Assembly: GCF_000016065.1 (NCBI RefSeq)
Contig: NC_009092.1
Coordinates: 1,612,001 to 1,676,000, forward strand
DNA: 64,000 nucleotides
Direction of reading: 5' to 3'
Source of the DNA: Shewanella loihica PV-4
GTDB taxonomy: Bacteria; Pseudomonadota; Gammaproteobacteria; Enterobacterales; Shewanellaceae
In this document: one piece after another, positions 17,679 through 26,701 of the stretch
How the letters are laid out: each line of letters opens with the position of its first letter
How positions within the stretch are numbered: the first letter of the stretch is position 1
The notes under the pieces: model-generated
Database searches by the model: none
What the model saw: the letters and a program-made list of their open reading frames with translations, nothing else
Told to the model about the DNA's origin: nothing
Position numbers and translations under genes: made by a program

Positions 17679-18746
17679 ATGAGTTTTTATTTGATTTTTG
17701 CATTTTTTAGTTCGTTTATTTTGTTACTTGTATGTCGTAAATTAGCTAAAAGAATTGGCTTGGTCGACAAACCTAATGAGCGTAAGTTACATGTAGGTCA
17801 AGTGCCATTAATTGGTGGTATTTCAATCTTCACTGCTATCATGCTGAACATCTGTTTGGTGTTCGATGTCACGAGTAATGTGATGCTTTACATGGTTTGC
17901 TCCACAGTACTGATTGTACTAGGTGCGCTTGATGATCGTTTTGATCTCAGCTTTAAAGCTCGTTTGGGGGTGCAGGCAGCGATTTCGATGGCGATGATTT
18001 TGATCGGTTATAAGAGTCTATATTACTTAGGCTTTATTGCTGGTGATAAGGCGTTGATCCTACCGACCTTTGTCAGTTATGTCGTGACCATTTTTGCCGT
18101 GATCGGAGCCATTAACGCCTTTAATATGGTTGATGGTATTGACGGTTTGTTGGGTGGATTAGCCTTGGTGACCTTTGGTGCACTTGGTTATATGTTTTAC
18201 GGTGCAGGGCAGATAGAGTTGGCACACTTTTGTTTACTGCTCATGGTGGCGATGCTGCCTTATATCATGCTTAATTTAGGCTTTCCTTTTGGGCGTCGTT
18301 TTAAAGTGTTTATGGGTGATGCTGGTAGTATGTTTATTGGCTTTACCGTCATTTGGTTGTTGATTGAGGCGAGTCAGGATCAGCAAGAGGCGGTCATTCG
18401 TCCGGTGACGGCTTTGTGGTTTATCGGGTTGCCGTTAATGGATATGGTGTGCATCATGTCGCGCCGCATCAAAAAGGGTCAATCACCATTTAAGCCCGAT
18501 AGAGAGCATTTACACCATATCTGCCAACGCGTTGGAATGTCGCCGAGAATGTCATTGTTGGTCATCTGTTTGATAGCGACCTTGATGGCGGTAGTTGGGG
18601 TTTGGTCTGAGTATCTCGAGATTAGTGAAACTGTGATGTTTGTCGCGTTTTTGCTGGTGTTTGCTTTGTACTATCTCGCGATTAGTTATGTCTGGCGCAT
18701 AACTGCATTCATGCATAGGTGGTTTAAGTTTACAAGAGCAACATAA
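17679..18746 (+). CDS. wecA: WecA-like undecaprenyl-phosphate sugar-1-phosphate transferase (copy 1)
   Basis: A 355-residue, roughly 11-helix inner-membrane enzyme of the MraY/WecA family, which starts glycan assembly by moving HexNAc-1-phosphate from UDP-HexNAc to undecaprenyl phosphate. Visible motifs: GLVDKPNERKLH near the N-terminus, LGALDDRFDLS (catalytic Asp-Asp), [28 protein letters not shown], and KPDREHLHHICQRVG with the His-rich loop. A C-terminal FMHRWFKF tail is basic. It is followed 153 bases later by a paralogue with an ops-like leader. Confidence 0.92.
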   Translation: MSFYLIFAFFSSFILLLVCRKLAKRIGLVDKPNERKLHVGQVPLIGGISIFTAIMLNICLVFDVTSNVMLYMVCSTVLIVLGALDDRFDLSFKARLGVQAAISMAMILIGYKSLYYLGFIAGDKALILPTFVSYVVTIFAVIGAINAFNMVDGIDGLLGGLALVTFGALGYMFYGAGQIELAHFCLLLMVAMLPYIMLNLGFPFGRRFKVFMGDAGSMFIGFTVIWLLIEASQDQQEAVIRPVTALWFIGLPLMDMVCIMSRRIKKGQSPFKPDREHLHHICQRVGMSPRMSLLVICLIATLMAVVGVWSEYLEISETVMFVAFLLVFALYYLAISYVWRITAFMHRWFKFTRAT

Positions 18747-18796
18747 AATAGATTTGGCTTCAGGTCCAAAGTTATAGCGTTTTATGTTGATCCGTT

Positions 18797-18824
18797 TTTA
18801 CCTTGTCATATGGAGGCTATACTA
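18797..18824 (+). promoter_or_regulatory. Possible promoter for wecA copy 2 - galU
   Basis: TTTACC (18797-18802) and TATACT (18819-18824) with 16 bases between them lie just upstream of the JUMPstart/ops-like element, as expected for an RfaH-type operon. The -35 match is modest, so this is a tentative call. Confidence 0.35.
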
Positions 18825-18826
18825 TA

Positions 18827-18849
18827 TGGCTGGTAGTTGTTGGCGGTAG
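18827..18849 (+). promoter_or_regulatory. JUMPstart / ops-like element
   Basis: GGCGGTAG at 18842-18849 is an exact match to the 8-base ops core at which RNA polymerase pauses and RfaH loads. It is preceded by GCTGGTAGTTGTT, resembling the upstream part of the JUMPstart consensus (CTGGTAGCTGT...). It lies 51 bases before the start of the second wecA-like gene, in the 5' leader where ops works. The placement inside the locus suggests that wecA2-galU form an RfaH-controlled transcript. Confidence 0.72.
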
Positions 18850-18899
18850 AGAACAGTATGGTTCCTCGTCATTCTGTATTGACTTAGGGAAGAGAGTTT

Positions 18900-19943
18900 A
18901 TGGAATACTTTATACCGTTTGTTACGGTGTTTTGCTTAACGTGTGTGGCAATTAAATTGTTTCATCCAATTGCAGAGAAAGTGGGCTTAGTAGATCTACC
19001 TAATGAAAGGAAAACACATGTTGGTGCAATACCGTTAATCGGTGGCGTGGCAATATATTGTAGTGTTTTGCTTGTTTCCAGCATTGTGTTTGAACAAAAT
19101 CAGGTGTTCAATCTTTACTTGATTTCTGCTGCGCTCATATTGTTTTTGGGGGTGTTGGACGACAAATATGATTTGTCTGTTCGAGTGAGGATTGTTGCGC
19201 AAGTGATCACCGCTTCAATTCTTGTCTTTGGTGCAGGATTTTACCTTACTTCATTAGGCCATATTACTTATTTCTTTGAGTTGAAGCTTGGCTACGTAGG
19301 TGTTTTTGTCACCATATTGGCAGTTATCGGTGCCATTAATGCCTTCAATATGGTGGATGGCATTGATGGCTTAGCCGGTATGTTGAGCCTAGTCACTTTT
19401 ACCTCTTTGGCACTGCTGTTTTACACGGCCGGTAATCATTGGTTTATTCTTCCACTACTTTTCATTGGCGCAATAATTGGGTACTTGATATTTAATTTAA
19501 GATGGCCTTTTGAAACCGTTCAAAAAATTTTTATGGGCGATGCGGGGAGTATGCTGATTGGGTTGACGGTTGTATGGTTACTCGTGTTGGGTGTTGAAGC
19601 TGATGCTCGGGTATTTGCACCCGTTACCGCACTGTATCTGATTGGTATTCCGTTGATGGATATGGCGGCCATCATGTACCGTCGTGTCAAAAAAGGGATG
19701 TCTCCTTTTAAGCCTGACCGAGATCACCTTCACCACATATTTGAAAGAGCGGGCTATAGTCGAAAACAAACCCTGGTTCGGATTTCACTGGCTTCCATAG
19801 TACTCGCTGCACTCGGGGTTTCGGGAGAATGGATGCTAGTGCCTGAGTGGATTATGTTTTTGGGCTTTGTTGCTATTTTTGTGGCCTATAACTGGGCATT
19901 ATCACACATTTGGCAAATATTGACTTGGCTTCGTAAAGCTTAG
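18900..19943 (+). CDS. wecA: WecA-like undecaprenyl-phosphate sugar-1-phosphate transferase (copy 2)
   Basis: A 347-residue paralogue of the preceding gene with the same family motifs: [65 protein letters not shown]. The two proteins are clearly related but well diverged (for example around the periplasmic loops), so this is not a recent duplication. ATG 18900 follows AGGGAAGAGAG. It may start a different glycan from copy 1 (for example ECA-like versus O-antigen) or use a different UDP-HexNAc; the sequence does not decide. An ops-like element lies in its leader. Confidence 0.92.
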   Translation: MEYFIPFVTVFCLTCVAIKLFHPIAEKVGLVDLPNERKTHVGAIPLIGGVAIYCSVLLVSSIVFEQNQVFNLYLISAALILFLGVLDDKYDLSVRVRIVAQVITASILVFGAGFYLTSLGHITYFFELKLGYVGVFVTILAVIGAINAFNMVDGIDGLAGMLSLVTFTSLALLFYTAGNHWFILPLLFIGAIIGYLIFNLRWPFETVQKIFMGDAGSMLIGLTVVWLLVLGVEADARVFAPVTALYLIGIPLMDMAAIMYRRVKKGMSPFKPDRDHLHHIFERAGYSRKQTLVRISLASIVLAALGVSGEWMLVPEWIMFLGFVAIFVAYNWALSHIWQILTWLRKA

Positions 19944-20007
19944 TTTATTGTGGCATTGGAAAAATCCTCTTATGGGGGGTTGTCTGTTTTATCATATTGG
20001 ATTTTTT

Positions 20008-20892
20008 ATGAAAGTTGTTATTCCTGTTGCAGGTCTTGGCACGCGCATGTTGCCTGCAACCAAAGCCATACCGAAAGAGATGTTGCCGCTAGTTGACAAG
20101 CCACTCATTCAATATATTGTTAACGAGTGCGTATCAGCTGGTGTGAAAGAGATTGTATTGGTAACTCATGCGAGTAAGAATGCTATCGAGAACCATTTTG
20201 ATACTTCCTATGAACTTGAGTCTACGCTTGAGAAGCGTGTAAAGCGTCAGTTACTGGACGAGGTGCAATCAATTTGCCCCAAAGATGTGACCATCATGCA
20301 CGTGCGCCAAGGCGAGGCTAAGGGGCTTGGTCATGCCGTACTTTGTGCTAAACCTTGTATTGGCAATAACCCTTTCGCTGTCGTATTGCCGGATGTGATC
20401 TTAGATGAGTACAGTGCCGATCAAAGCTCAGAAAACCTTGCGGCAATGATTAAACATTATAAAGCGACTCAAGCTAGCCAAATCATGGTAGCGCCAGTGG
20501 CTCTAGATGAAGTTAACAAGTACGGAATTGCCGATTGCGGCGGAGTGAATATCGAACCTGGTGAATCATCAGTTATTAAGGCTATGGTTGAAAAGCCTGC
20601 TATTGATGAAGCCCCGTCTAATCTTGCTGTTGTAGGTCGTTACGTTTTGTCTGAAAAAATCTGGGACTTGCTGGCTAAAACCCCTGCTGGTGCAGGGGAT
20701 GAAATCCAATTGACAGACGCAATCGACATGTTGATTGAATCTGACACTGTCGAAGCCTTCAATATGACAGGTAAGTCTCACGATTGTGGCGACAAGCTTG
20801 GTTATATGGCAGCCTTTGTTGAATACGGCCTGCGTAATGAAAAGCTGGGTAAAGAGTTTCGTCAGCAGTTAGATAACCTGCTAGCACAATAA
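20008..20892 (+). CDS. galU: UTP-glucose-1-phosphate uridylyltransferase (copy 1)
   Basis: Makes UDP-glucose from UTP and glucose-1-phosphate. The 294-residue product has [21 protein letters not shown] at the start (GTR nucleotide loop), [30 protein letters not shown] ([12 protein letters not shown]), [12 protein letters not shown] and [15 protein letters not shown] start at ATG 20008; the frame is open to 19948 but those residues do not match GalU. A second, intact galU lies at 36633-37553. This copy sits 65 bases after wecA2 and has a terminator just downstream. Confidence 0.95.
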   Translation: MKVVIPVAGLGTRMLPATKAIPKEMLPLVDKPLIQYIVNECVSAGVKEIVLVTHASKNAIENHFDTSYELESTLEKRVKRQLLDEVQSICPKDVTIMHVRQGEAKGLGHAVLCAKPCIGNNPFAVVLPDVILDEYSADQSSENLAAMIKHYKATQASQIMVAPVALDEVNKYGIADCGGVNIEPGESSVIKAMVEKPAIDEAPSNLAVVGRYVLSEKIWDLLAKTPAGAGDEIQLTDAIDMLIESDTVEAFNMTGKSHDCGDKLGYMAAFVEYGLRNEKLGKEFRQQLDNLLAQ

Positions 20893-20908
20893 TCTTGCCC
20901 CGAGATTT

Positions 20909-20944
20909 AATGCCCACTTTGGCTTGCTGAAATGGGCATTTTTC
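20909..20944 (+). terminator. Rho-independent terminator after galU copy 1
   Basis: An 8-bp stem AATGCCCA / TGGGCATT with a 16-base loop, followed by TTTTTC. It lies 17 bases after the galU stop and before the broken rmlA, so that remnant is probably not read through efficiently. Confidence 0.75.
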
Positions 20945-21005
20945 ATTTCAGGGTAGTGTATTATCTATTGATAGCTTTAAGCTGAGACTAAATGAGAGCG
21001 ATATA

Positions 21006-21903
21006 GTGAAAGGTATTTTATTAGCCGGTGGTACTGGCACGCGGTTGTACCCCATCACACGCGGCGTATCTAAGCAGCTGCTTCCGGTGTATGACAAGCC
21101 AATGATCTATTATCCGTTCTCTGTCCTGATGCTGGCGGGGATCCGCGATATTATGATCATCACGACTCTCGATGAACAAATGCTGTTTCAGCGCTTACTC
21201 GGCGATGGCAGTGATTTTTGGGGTTTTGCTTTCCTATCAAGTACAGCCAAAGCCTGAAGGCATTGCACAGGCTTTTATCATTGCCGAGGAGTTTATTGGT
21301 ACCGATAGCGTGTGTTTGGTGCTGGGAGATAATGTTTTTTATGGGCAGGGTTTCAGTCTCACGCTGAAACAGACTGTAGCTGATCTCAGCAAGGCAGATT
21401 CAGCGGGAGCGACTATCTTTGCCTACCAGGTCGATCAAGCAGAAAGATTTGGCGTGGTGGAGTTTGATGCTGATTTTAACGCCTTGGCAATCGATGAAAA
21501 GCCAGCTATACCAAAATCTAACTGGGCGGTTACCGGGCTCTATTTTTATGACAATCAAGTCATCAATATCGCGAAAGGGTTAAAGCCCTCAAAACGTGGT
21601 GAGCTTGAAATTACTGAAATTAATCAATCTTATCTAATGCGTGGCCAGCTAAAGGTCGAACTGTTGGGACGTGGTTTTGCCTGGCTAGATACCGGTACGT
21701 TCGACAGTCTGCAGCAGGCTTCATCTTTTGTTCAAACCATAGAAACTGTGCAGGGGCTAAAAGTGGCTTGTCTTGAAGAGATAGCCTGGCGTAATGGTTG
21801 GCTAACCAATGAGGATATTCATCGTCTTGCCCAACCTATGCTGAACAATAGTTATGGGCGCTATTTGCTCTCTTTGATAAGCGATACAAAGTCTGTGACA
21901 TAG
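21006..21903 (+). pseudogene. rmlA: Second glucose-1-phosphate thymidylyltransferase gene, frameshifted
   Basis: The first frame (GTG 21006) reads [20 protein letters not shown] to LLGDGSDF, then runs out of homology. The next frame continues without a gap from [20 protein letters not shown] through [17 protein letters not shown] and [10 protein letters not shown] to 21903. One extra T in the run at about 21216-21220 (gat ttt T ggg) accounts for the shift. Otherwise the gene is full length and well conserved, so the lesion is either recent or a base-calling error in a homopolymer. The cell keeps an intact rmlA at 2889-3764, which would relax selection here. Confidence 0.88.
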
Positions 21904-22083
21904 TAAGAAGAGCAAAAGCGCAGATATCTAGGCATAAAGAGGTTCAGGTGTTGAGCAATGAATAGAGTCGACTAACGGGTTTTAAACTGCGAGCTGTGTT
22001 ATGGAAAATGCGGTTTAAATACGTAGACTAGAAACACAGCCTAATTTCTTCTCTTACCTTGTATCTTACTAACGGAATCGCCG

Positions 22084-22827
22084 ATGAAGTTTCTTGTTGA
22101 TGTTCATGCACATACCATAGCTTCTACTCATGCCTATAGCACGGTTCATGATTATCTGGCTGTGGCGAAAGAGAAGGGCATTAAGCTGTTTGCCATTACT
22201 GATCATGGGCCCGATATGGCTGATGCGCCGCACTTTTGGCACTTCGTCAACATGCGAGTATTGCCTCGAATTGTCGATGGTATCGGTGTGCTCCGAGGTA
22301 TTGAAGCCAATATCAAAAACGAAAATGGTGATATTGATTTCTTTGGTAGTTATCTCAATGAATTAGACATCGTGCTAGCGGGATTTCACGAGCCAGTTTT
22401 TCAGCCATCCACTCAAACTACCCACACTCAGGCGTTAGTCAATTGCATTGAAAGTGGCAATGTCGATATCATCAGTCATCCTGGCAACCCAGCTTATCCC
22501 ATCGACATTAAGCGTGTTGCGGAAGTGGCCGCGACCCACAATGTTGCCCTTGAGATAAATAACTCCTCATTTTTGACCTCGCGAAAAGGTAGCTTGAAAA
22601 ACTGCACGGCAATAGCCCGTGCAGTAAAAGAGGCCGGAGGCTATTTGGTCTTGGGATCAGACTCCCATGTTGCCTTCAGCTTAGGTGGCTTTGACAAAGC
22701 GATTGAGTTGATTCAAGAAGTTGATTTCCCGATTGAGCGAATTCTTAACCATAGTCCCAAAGCCCTGCTGGAGTTCTTAACGTCAAGGGGTCATAAAGGG
22801 ATGGATGAATATGCGGAGATTGTTTAA
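22084..22827 (+). CDS. ycdX: PHP-domain metallophosphatase, YcdX-like
   Basis: A 247-residue protein close in length to E. coli YcdX (245), a tri-zinc phosphatase of the PHP family. Metal-binding motifs are visible in order: [10 protein letters not shown] at the start, [19 protein letters not shown] (Glu), [19 protein letters not shown] and [10 protein letters not shown] near the C-terminus. The biological substrate of YcdX is not firmly known. The gene stands alone, 180 bases after the rmlA remnant, and is followed by a 283-bp gap. Confidence 0.88.
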   Translation: MKFLVDVHAHTIASTHAYSTVHDYLAVAKEKGIKLFAITDHGPDMADAPHFWHFVNMRVLPRIVDGIGVLRGIEANIKNENGDIDFFGSYLNELDIVLAGFHEPVFQPSTQTTHTQALVNCIESGNVDIISHPGNPAYPIDIKRVAEVAATHNVALEINNSSFLTSRKGSLKNCTAIARAVKEAGGYLVLGSDSHVAFSLGGFDKAIELIQEVDFPIERILNHSPKALLEFLTSRGHKGMDEYAEIV

Positions 22828-23110
22828 GAGTCGATAGAGAAAAACAAAGCCGACAAAACTCGGACGTTCTGTTCATGTTCGGATTACAGTAGAGTTGTGT
22901 GATACAGCTTTTGTAAAGTTAATAGCCCATTACAATTTGACGATAAGAAAACACTGCAATCGTCTAAGCTCATGTAGATTTAAGTAAGATTTGTGGTGAA
23001 GTCATTGATTGAGATTTCGTATGGTTAAGAACCTGTTAGCATTCAATATTTCTTTCTTGGTTTTAAAGCGTTATTATGATTTTCTTCATTTGAGTTGCGA
23101 GTAACGAACC

Positions 23111-23779
23111 TTGTTTGATGAGTTTCAAATTCAGTTAACCACTTTCGATTGGAATGGTGTTTCCGGGCTAACAAATGTCTTAATGGTTATTTTGACCGGC
23201 TTGTTACTTTATGGGTTAAAGCAGGGATCAAATAATATTAAAGAGTCTGCATTATCTAGAGATGCAGACATTCTAAGATGGGCGATGACCGAGATGGATC
23301 ATCTTAAGCCTGCAATAAGGCTTATTACTGATGCTCATAAACGTCATCCATATTGTAATTGTCCGAACGAGCATATAAAACATAACGACTGTTATTGGAA
23401 TGATGAAGAACTTAAGGCTGCTCAAGAGGTCAGCGTTAAGTTACAACGTATCGGTTACATGGCGTTGCATAATCTAATTTCAAGAAATCACTTTATGAAT
23501 GTTTGGGGCCCAATGTTTTTATCAACTTGGTATGCCCTAGAGCCTTGGGTTAAGCATAAGCGGTTGGATTTAGACGAACCACAGAAAATCGAGGACGGTG
23601 CATACTCTCGTATCTATTTAGAGCAGTTTGCCTTGTATTGTGAACAAAATTTACCCCTTGTGTTGGTGAATAATGAGCGAAGAAGGTTTAACTTGCCGAT
23701 GCACAAACCCTCGCCAGTCACTTTTAAAACTTGGTTGTTAGCTAAGGTAAAAGGCACTAACGAAAAATTAAATATCTGA
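23111..23779 (+). CDS. Unrecognised protein with one N-terminal membrane helix
   Basis: I do not recognise this family. The 222-residue product has one predicted membrane segment (about residues 18-37, GLTNVLMVILTGLLLYGL), then a soluble part rich in charged residues. That part contains a His/Cys cluster, HKRHPYCNCPNEHIKHNDCYW (about residues 76-96), which could bind a metal, and NERRRFNLPMHKPSP near the end. The start is uncertain: TTG 23111 is the first possible codon after an in-frame stop, and the next ATG (23183) would fall inside the helix. AT-rich, standing alone between ycdX and the heptamer repeat; possibly acquired. Confidence 0.6.
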   Translation: MFDEFQIQLTTFDWNGVSGLTNVLMVILTGLLLYGLKQGSNNIKESALSRDADILRWAMTEMDHLKPAIRLITDAHKRHPYCNCPNEHIKHNDCYWNDEELKAAQEVSVKLQRIGYMALHNLISRNHFMNVWGPMFLSTWYALEPWVKHKRLDLDEPQKIEDGAYSRIYLEQFALYCEQNLPLVLVNNERRRFNLPMHKPSPVTFKTWLLAKVKGTNEKLNI

Positions 23780-24161
23780 TGTTTTGCAGAGTTACTTACG
23801 GTGCATGGGGCTGAGAGAGCATTCTCTTGCCAAGCCCCAAGCCCCAAGCCCCAAGCCCCAAGCCCCAAGCCCCAAGCCCCAAGCCCCAAGCCCCAAGCCC
23901 CAAGCCCCAAGCCCCAAGCCCCAAGCCCCAAGCCCCTGGCTCATTAGCTGTTTCCCTTCCAAATTTTAGCTTCCTTGTTATTTCTTTTTGGTATAAATAA
24001 ATTAATATTTATAACTTCTAAAACGACTCCGTGCTGGTATTATCCTGTTTAGGCCGATTTTTGGTTAACCATGCTTAGATTTTATGTTGAATGAAATGTA
24101 GAGTAGGTTGGCATCTTGGTTAATAGCAATTTGATAACATTGGAATAAAACGGAAAGCCAT
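23780..24161. other. Intergenic region with heptamer repeat, upstream of cysD
   Basis: No coding frame is credible here; open frames on both strands are products of the 7-base repeat. Left part: end of the unknown gene. Middle: 15 perfect AAGCCCC units. Right part (about 23940-24160): AT-rich leader upstream of cysD, where a promoter and any CysB sites should lie, though I cannot assign them. Confidence 0.6.
23832..23936 (+). repeat. 15 perfect tandem copies of AAGCCCC
   Basis: Exactly 105 bases made of 15 identical heptamers (AAGCCCC), starting after ttgcc and ending before tggctc. On the minus strand this is GGGGCTT repeated: fifteen runs of four G with 3-base CTT loops, a pattern well suited to form stacked G-quadruplexes. 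Being 7-base units, changes in copy number would shift any reading frame through it, but no gene appears to cross it. The perfect identity points to recent expansion by slippage. Confidence 0.97.
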
Positions 24162-25067
24162 ATGTCTACACAGCAAACCCATCTTAAACAACTCGAGGCT
24201 GAATCGATTCAGATCATGCGTGAAGTTGCCGCAGAGTTTGAAAACCCCGTGATGCTCTATTCCGTTGGTAAAGACTCTTCTGTGTTGCTGCATCTGGCGC
24301 GCAAGGCATTTTATCCCGGCAAGATCCCGTTTCCTTTGCTGCATGTCGACACCAACTGGAAGTTCAAGGAGATGATTGAATTTCGCGATCGCATGGCCAA
24401 ACAGTATGGGTTCGATCTTATCGTGCATAAGAACCCCCGTGGCCTGGAGATGAACATCTCTCCCTTTACCCATGGCAGTGCCAAACATACGGATATCATG
24501 AAGACTGAGGGCCTTAAGCAGGCGCTGGACATGCATGGTTTCGATGCCGCCTTCGGTGGCGCCCGCCGCGACGAAGAGAAGTCCCGCGCCAAGGAGCGCG
24601 TCTACTCGTTCCGCGACAGCAAGCATCGCTGGGATCCTAAGAATCAGCGCCCCGAGCTGTGGAATATCTATAACGGCAAGGTCGACAAGGGCGAGAGTAT
24701 CCGGGTGTTCCCGCTGTCTAACTGGACCGAGCTGGATATCTGGCAATATATCTATCTGGAAAATATCGAGATCCCATCACTGTATCTCGCCGAGCCACGT
24801 CCGGTGGTGAAGCGTGATGGCACCTTGATCATGGTTGACGATGAGCGCATGGAGCTCGAGCCTGGTGAAGCCGTAGAGCAGAAGATGGTGCGTTTCAGAA
24901 CCCTAGGCTGTTATCCGCTCACCGGCGCCGTCGAATCTCAGGCGACAACCCTGCCAGAAATTATTCAGGAGATGCTGCTTTGTACTACCTCAGAGCGTCA
25001 GGGACGGGTGATCGATAACGACTCCGCCGGCTCGATGGAAAAGAAGAAGATGGAAGGTTACTTCTAA
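24162..25067 (+). CDS. cysD: Sulfate adenylyltransferase subunit 2
   Basis: Catalytic subunit of ATP sulfurylase, which makes APS from sulfate and ATP. The 301-residue product carries the PP-loop SVGKDSS at residues 34-40, [28 protein letters not shown] and the C-terminal [27 protein letters not shown] stretch typical of CysD. It works as a complex with CysN, whose gene follows 65 bases later. GC content is visibly higher than in the polysaccharide region. Confidence 0.98.
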   Translation: MSTQQTHLKQLEAESIQIMREVAAEFENPVMLYSVGKDSSVLLHLARKAFYPGKIPFPLLHVDTNWKFKEMIEFRDRMAKQYGFDLIVHKNPRGLEMNISPFTHGSAKHTDIMKTEGLKQALDMHGFDAAFGGARRDEEKSRAKERVYSFRDSKHRWDPKNQRPELWNIYNGKVDKGESIRVFPLSNWTELDIWQYIYLENIEIPSLYLAEPRPVVKRDGTLIMVDDERMELEPGEAVEQKMVRFRTLGCYPLTGAVESQATTLPEIIQEMLLCTTSERQGRVIDNDSAGSMEKKKMEGYF

Positions 25068-25132
25068 CTTAAGGCATCGCATTGATGGCCCATTGGCCAG
25101 GTACGCAGCAGATAACGAATACGAGAAACACC

Positions 25133-26542
25133 ATGACGACTGAAAACACATTATTGCAGACCGACATCGAAGGTTACCTAAAGCTTCACGAAAACAAAGA
25201 TATGTTGCGTATCTTGACCTGTGGCAGCGTGGATGATGGTAAGTCGACCCTGATCGGCCGCTTGCTGTTCGATAGCAAGATGATCTTCGAAGATCAGATG
25301 GCGGCTATCGAGAAAGATTCCAAGCGTTTTAACACCACAGATCAGGCCTTTGACTTGGCGCTTCTGGTAGATGGTCTGCAGTCGGAGCGCGAGCAGGGGA
25401 TCACTATCGATGTGGCCTACCGCTACTTTGCCACCGAGCAGCGTAAATTTATCATCGCCGACACCCCAGGCCATGAGCAGTACACACGCAACATGGCCAC
25501 AGGTGCGTCGACATCCGATCTGGCCATTATTCTGATCGATGCCCGTCATGGGGTGCAGGTACAGACACGTCGTCACAGCTATATCTGTTCACAGCTGGGC
25601 ATCAAGCACGTAATCATCGCCATCAACAAGATGGATGCGGTCGGCTACGACCAGGGGATTTATCAGGGGATCAAGAAGGCCTATCGCGAGTTTGCCAAAG
25701 ATCTTGCCTTTACCGACGTGCGCTTCGTGCCGATCTCGGCGCTCAAGGGCGACAACGTAGTGAACGAGAGCGAGAACATGACCTGGTATCCAGGTTCGAC
25801 CCTGATCAAGCTGCTCAACACGGTTTCTGTTGAGCAGGATAGGAGCGAATCGTTCCGCTTCCAGGTGCAATATGTCAATCGTCCAAACCTGGATTTCAGG
25901 GGCTTCTGCGGCACAGTGGCATCGGGCGAGATCCGTGTCGGTGACACCATCGCCGCCTTGCCATCGGGCAAAGAGAGCCGCATCAAGTCAATCGTGACCT
26001 TCGACGGCGAGCTCGAAAAGGCTGTGGCAGGGCAGGCGGTGACCTTAACGCTCACCGATGAGATAGACGTCAGCCGCGGCGACATGTTGGTGCGCCCCCA
26101 CGATAAGCCTAACTCGACCACTCATTTCGAGGCCGACGTGGTGTGGATGACCGAAGAGCCCCTGTGTGTAGACCGAGAGTATGCGCTTAAGCTTGGCAGC
26201 AAGGCGGTATACGGCTATGCCGATGCCATCAACTATAAGGTGGATATCAACCATTTGACCCAGCACAGCGCCCAGCAACTGGCCCTGAACGAGATGGGCA
26301 ACTGTCACTTCTCGGTTACCGAGCCTGTGCAGTTTGACGCCTATGAAGATAACCGTGCCACCGGCGCCTTCATCATCATCGACAGGCTCACCAATGTGAC
26401 AGTGGGCGCTGGCATGATCCGCAAGGCGATCGACGCTGGCAAGGGCAAGCAACGTGAGATCTCGGCCTTCGAGCTGGAGATGAACGCCTTAGTGCGTAAG
26501 CATTTCCCTCACTGGGGCGTGAAGGATATTTCCAAGGCCTAA
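25133..26542 (+). CDS. cysN: Sulfate adenylyltransferase subunit 1 (GTPase)
   Basis: EF-Tu-like GTPase that drives the CysD reaction. The 469-residue product has the P-loop GSVDDGKS at residues 31-38, [18 protein letters not shown] (G3) and [10 protein letters not shown] (NKxD). E. coli CysN is 475 residues. I start at ATG 25133 (MTTENTLL); the frame is open to a TTG at 25082, but the extra residues are not CysN-like. There is no fused CysC domain: APS kinase is separate, at 28492. Confidence 0.97.
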   Translation: MTTENTLLQTDIEGYLKLHENKDMLRILTCGSVDDGKSTLIGRLLFDSKMIFEDQMAAIEKDSKRFNTTDQAFDLALLVDGLQSEREQGITIDVAYRYFATEQRKFIIADTPGHEQYTRNMATGASTSDLAIILIDARHGVQVQTRRHSYICSQLGIKHVIIAINKMDAVGYDQGIYQGIKKAYREFAKDLAFTDVRFVPISALKGDNVVNESENMTWYPGSTLIKLLNTVSVEQDRSESFRFQVQYVNRPNLDFRGFCGTVASGEIRVGDTIAALPSGKESRIKSIVTFDGELEKAVAGQAVTLTLTDEIDVSRGDMLVRPHDKPNSTTHFEADVVWMTEEPLCVDREYALKLGSKAVYGYADAINYKVDINHLTQHSAQQLALNEMGNCHFSVTEPVQFDAYEDNRATGAFIIIDRLTNVTVGAGMIRKAIDAGKGKQREISAFELEMNALVRKHFPHWGVKDISKA

Positions 26543-26701
26543 TTACGTATATTTAGTACAGATATTAGTGACAGACATTAGTTACCGATAACAGTTACGG
26601 ACAGTTGAGGCCAAGGGCTAGCGCTAAGTAAGGTGTTTAGTATCGTTTTGATGGCGAACACCGACTTAGAACCGCTAGCCTGAGGCTTAAGAAAGCAAAC
26701 T
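26543..26701. other. cysN - SLC13 intergenic region with short direct repeats
   Basis: Holds a small set of related words: ACAGATATTAGTGAC is followed at once by ACAGACATTAGTTAC, then ACAGTTACGGACAGTT. These look like degenerate 14-15-base direct repeats near 26560-26610. They could be regulator half-sites or slippage remnants; no clear hairpin or promoter is seen. Confidence 0.4.

Noticed and set aside
23614..23969. Open frames on both strands through the heptamer repeat (for example GLGAWGL repeats on the minus strand)
   Set aside because: They exist only because 7-base units keep frames open in cycles; the peptides are pure translations of the repeat and have no start signals.
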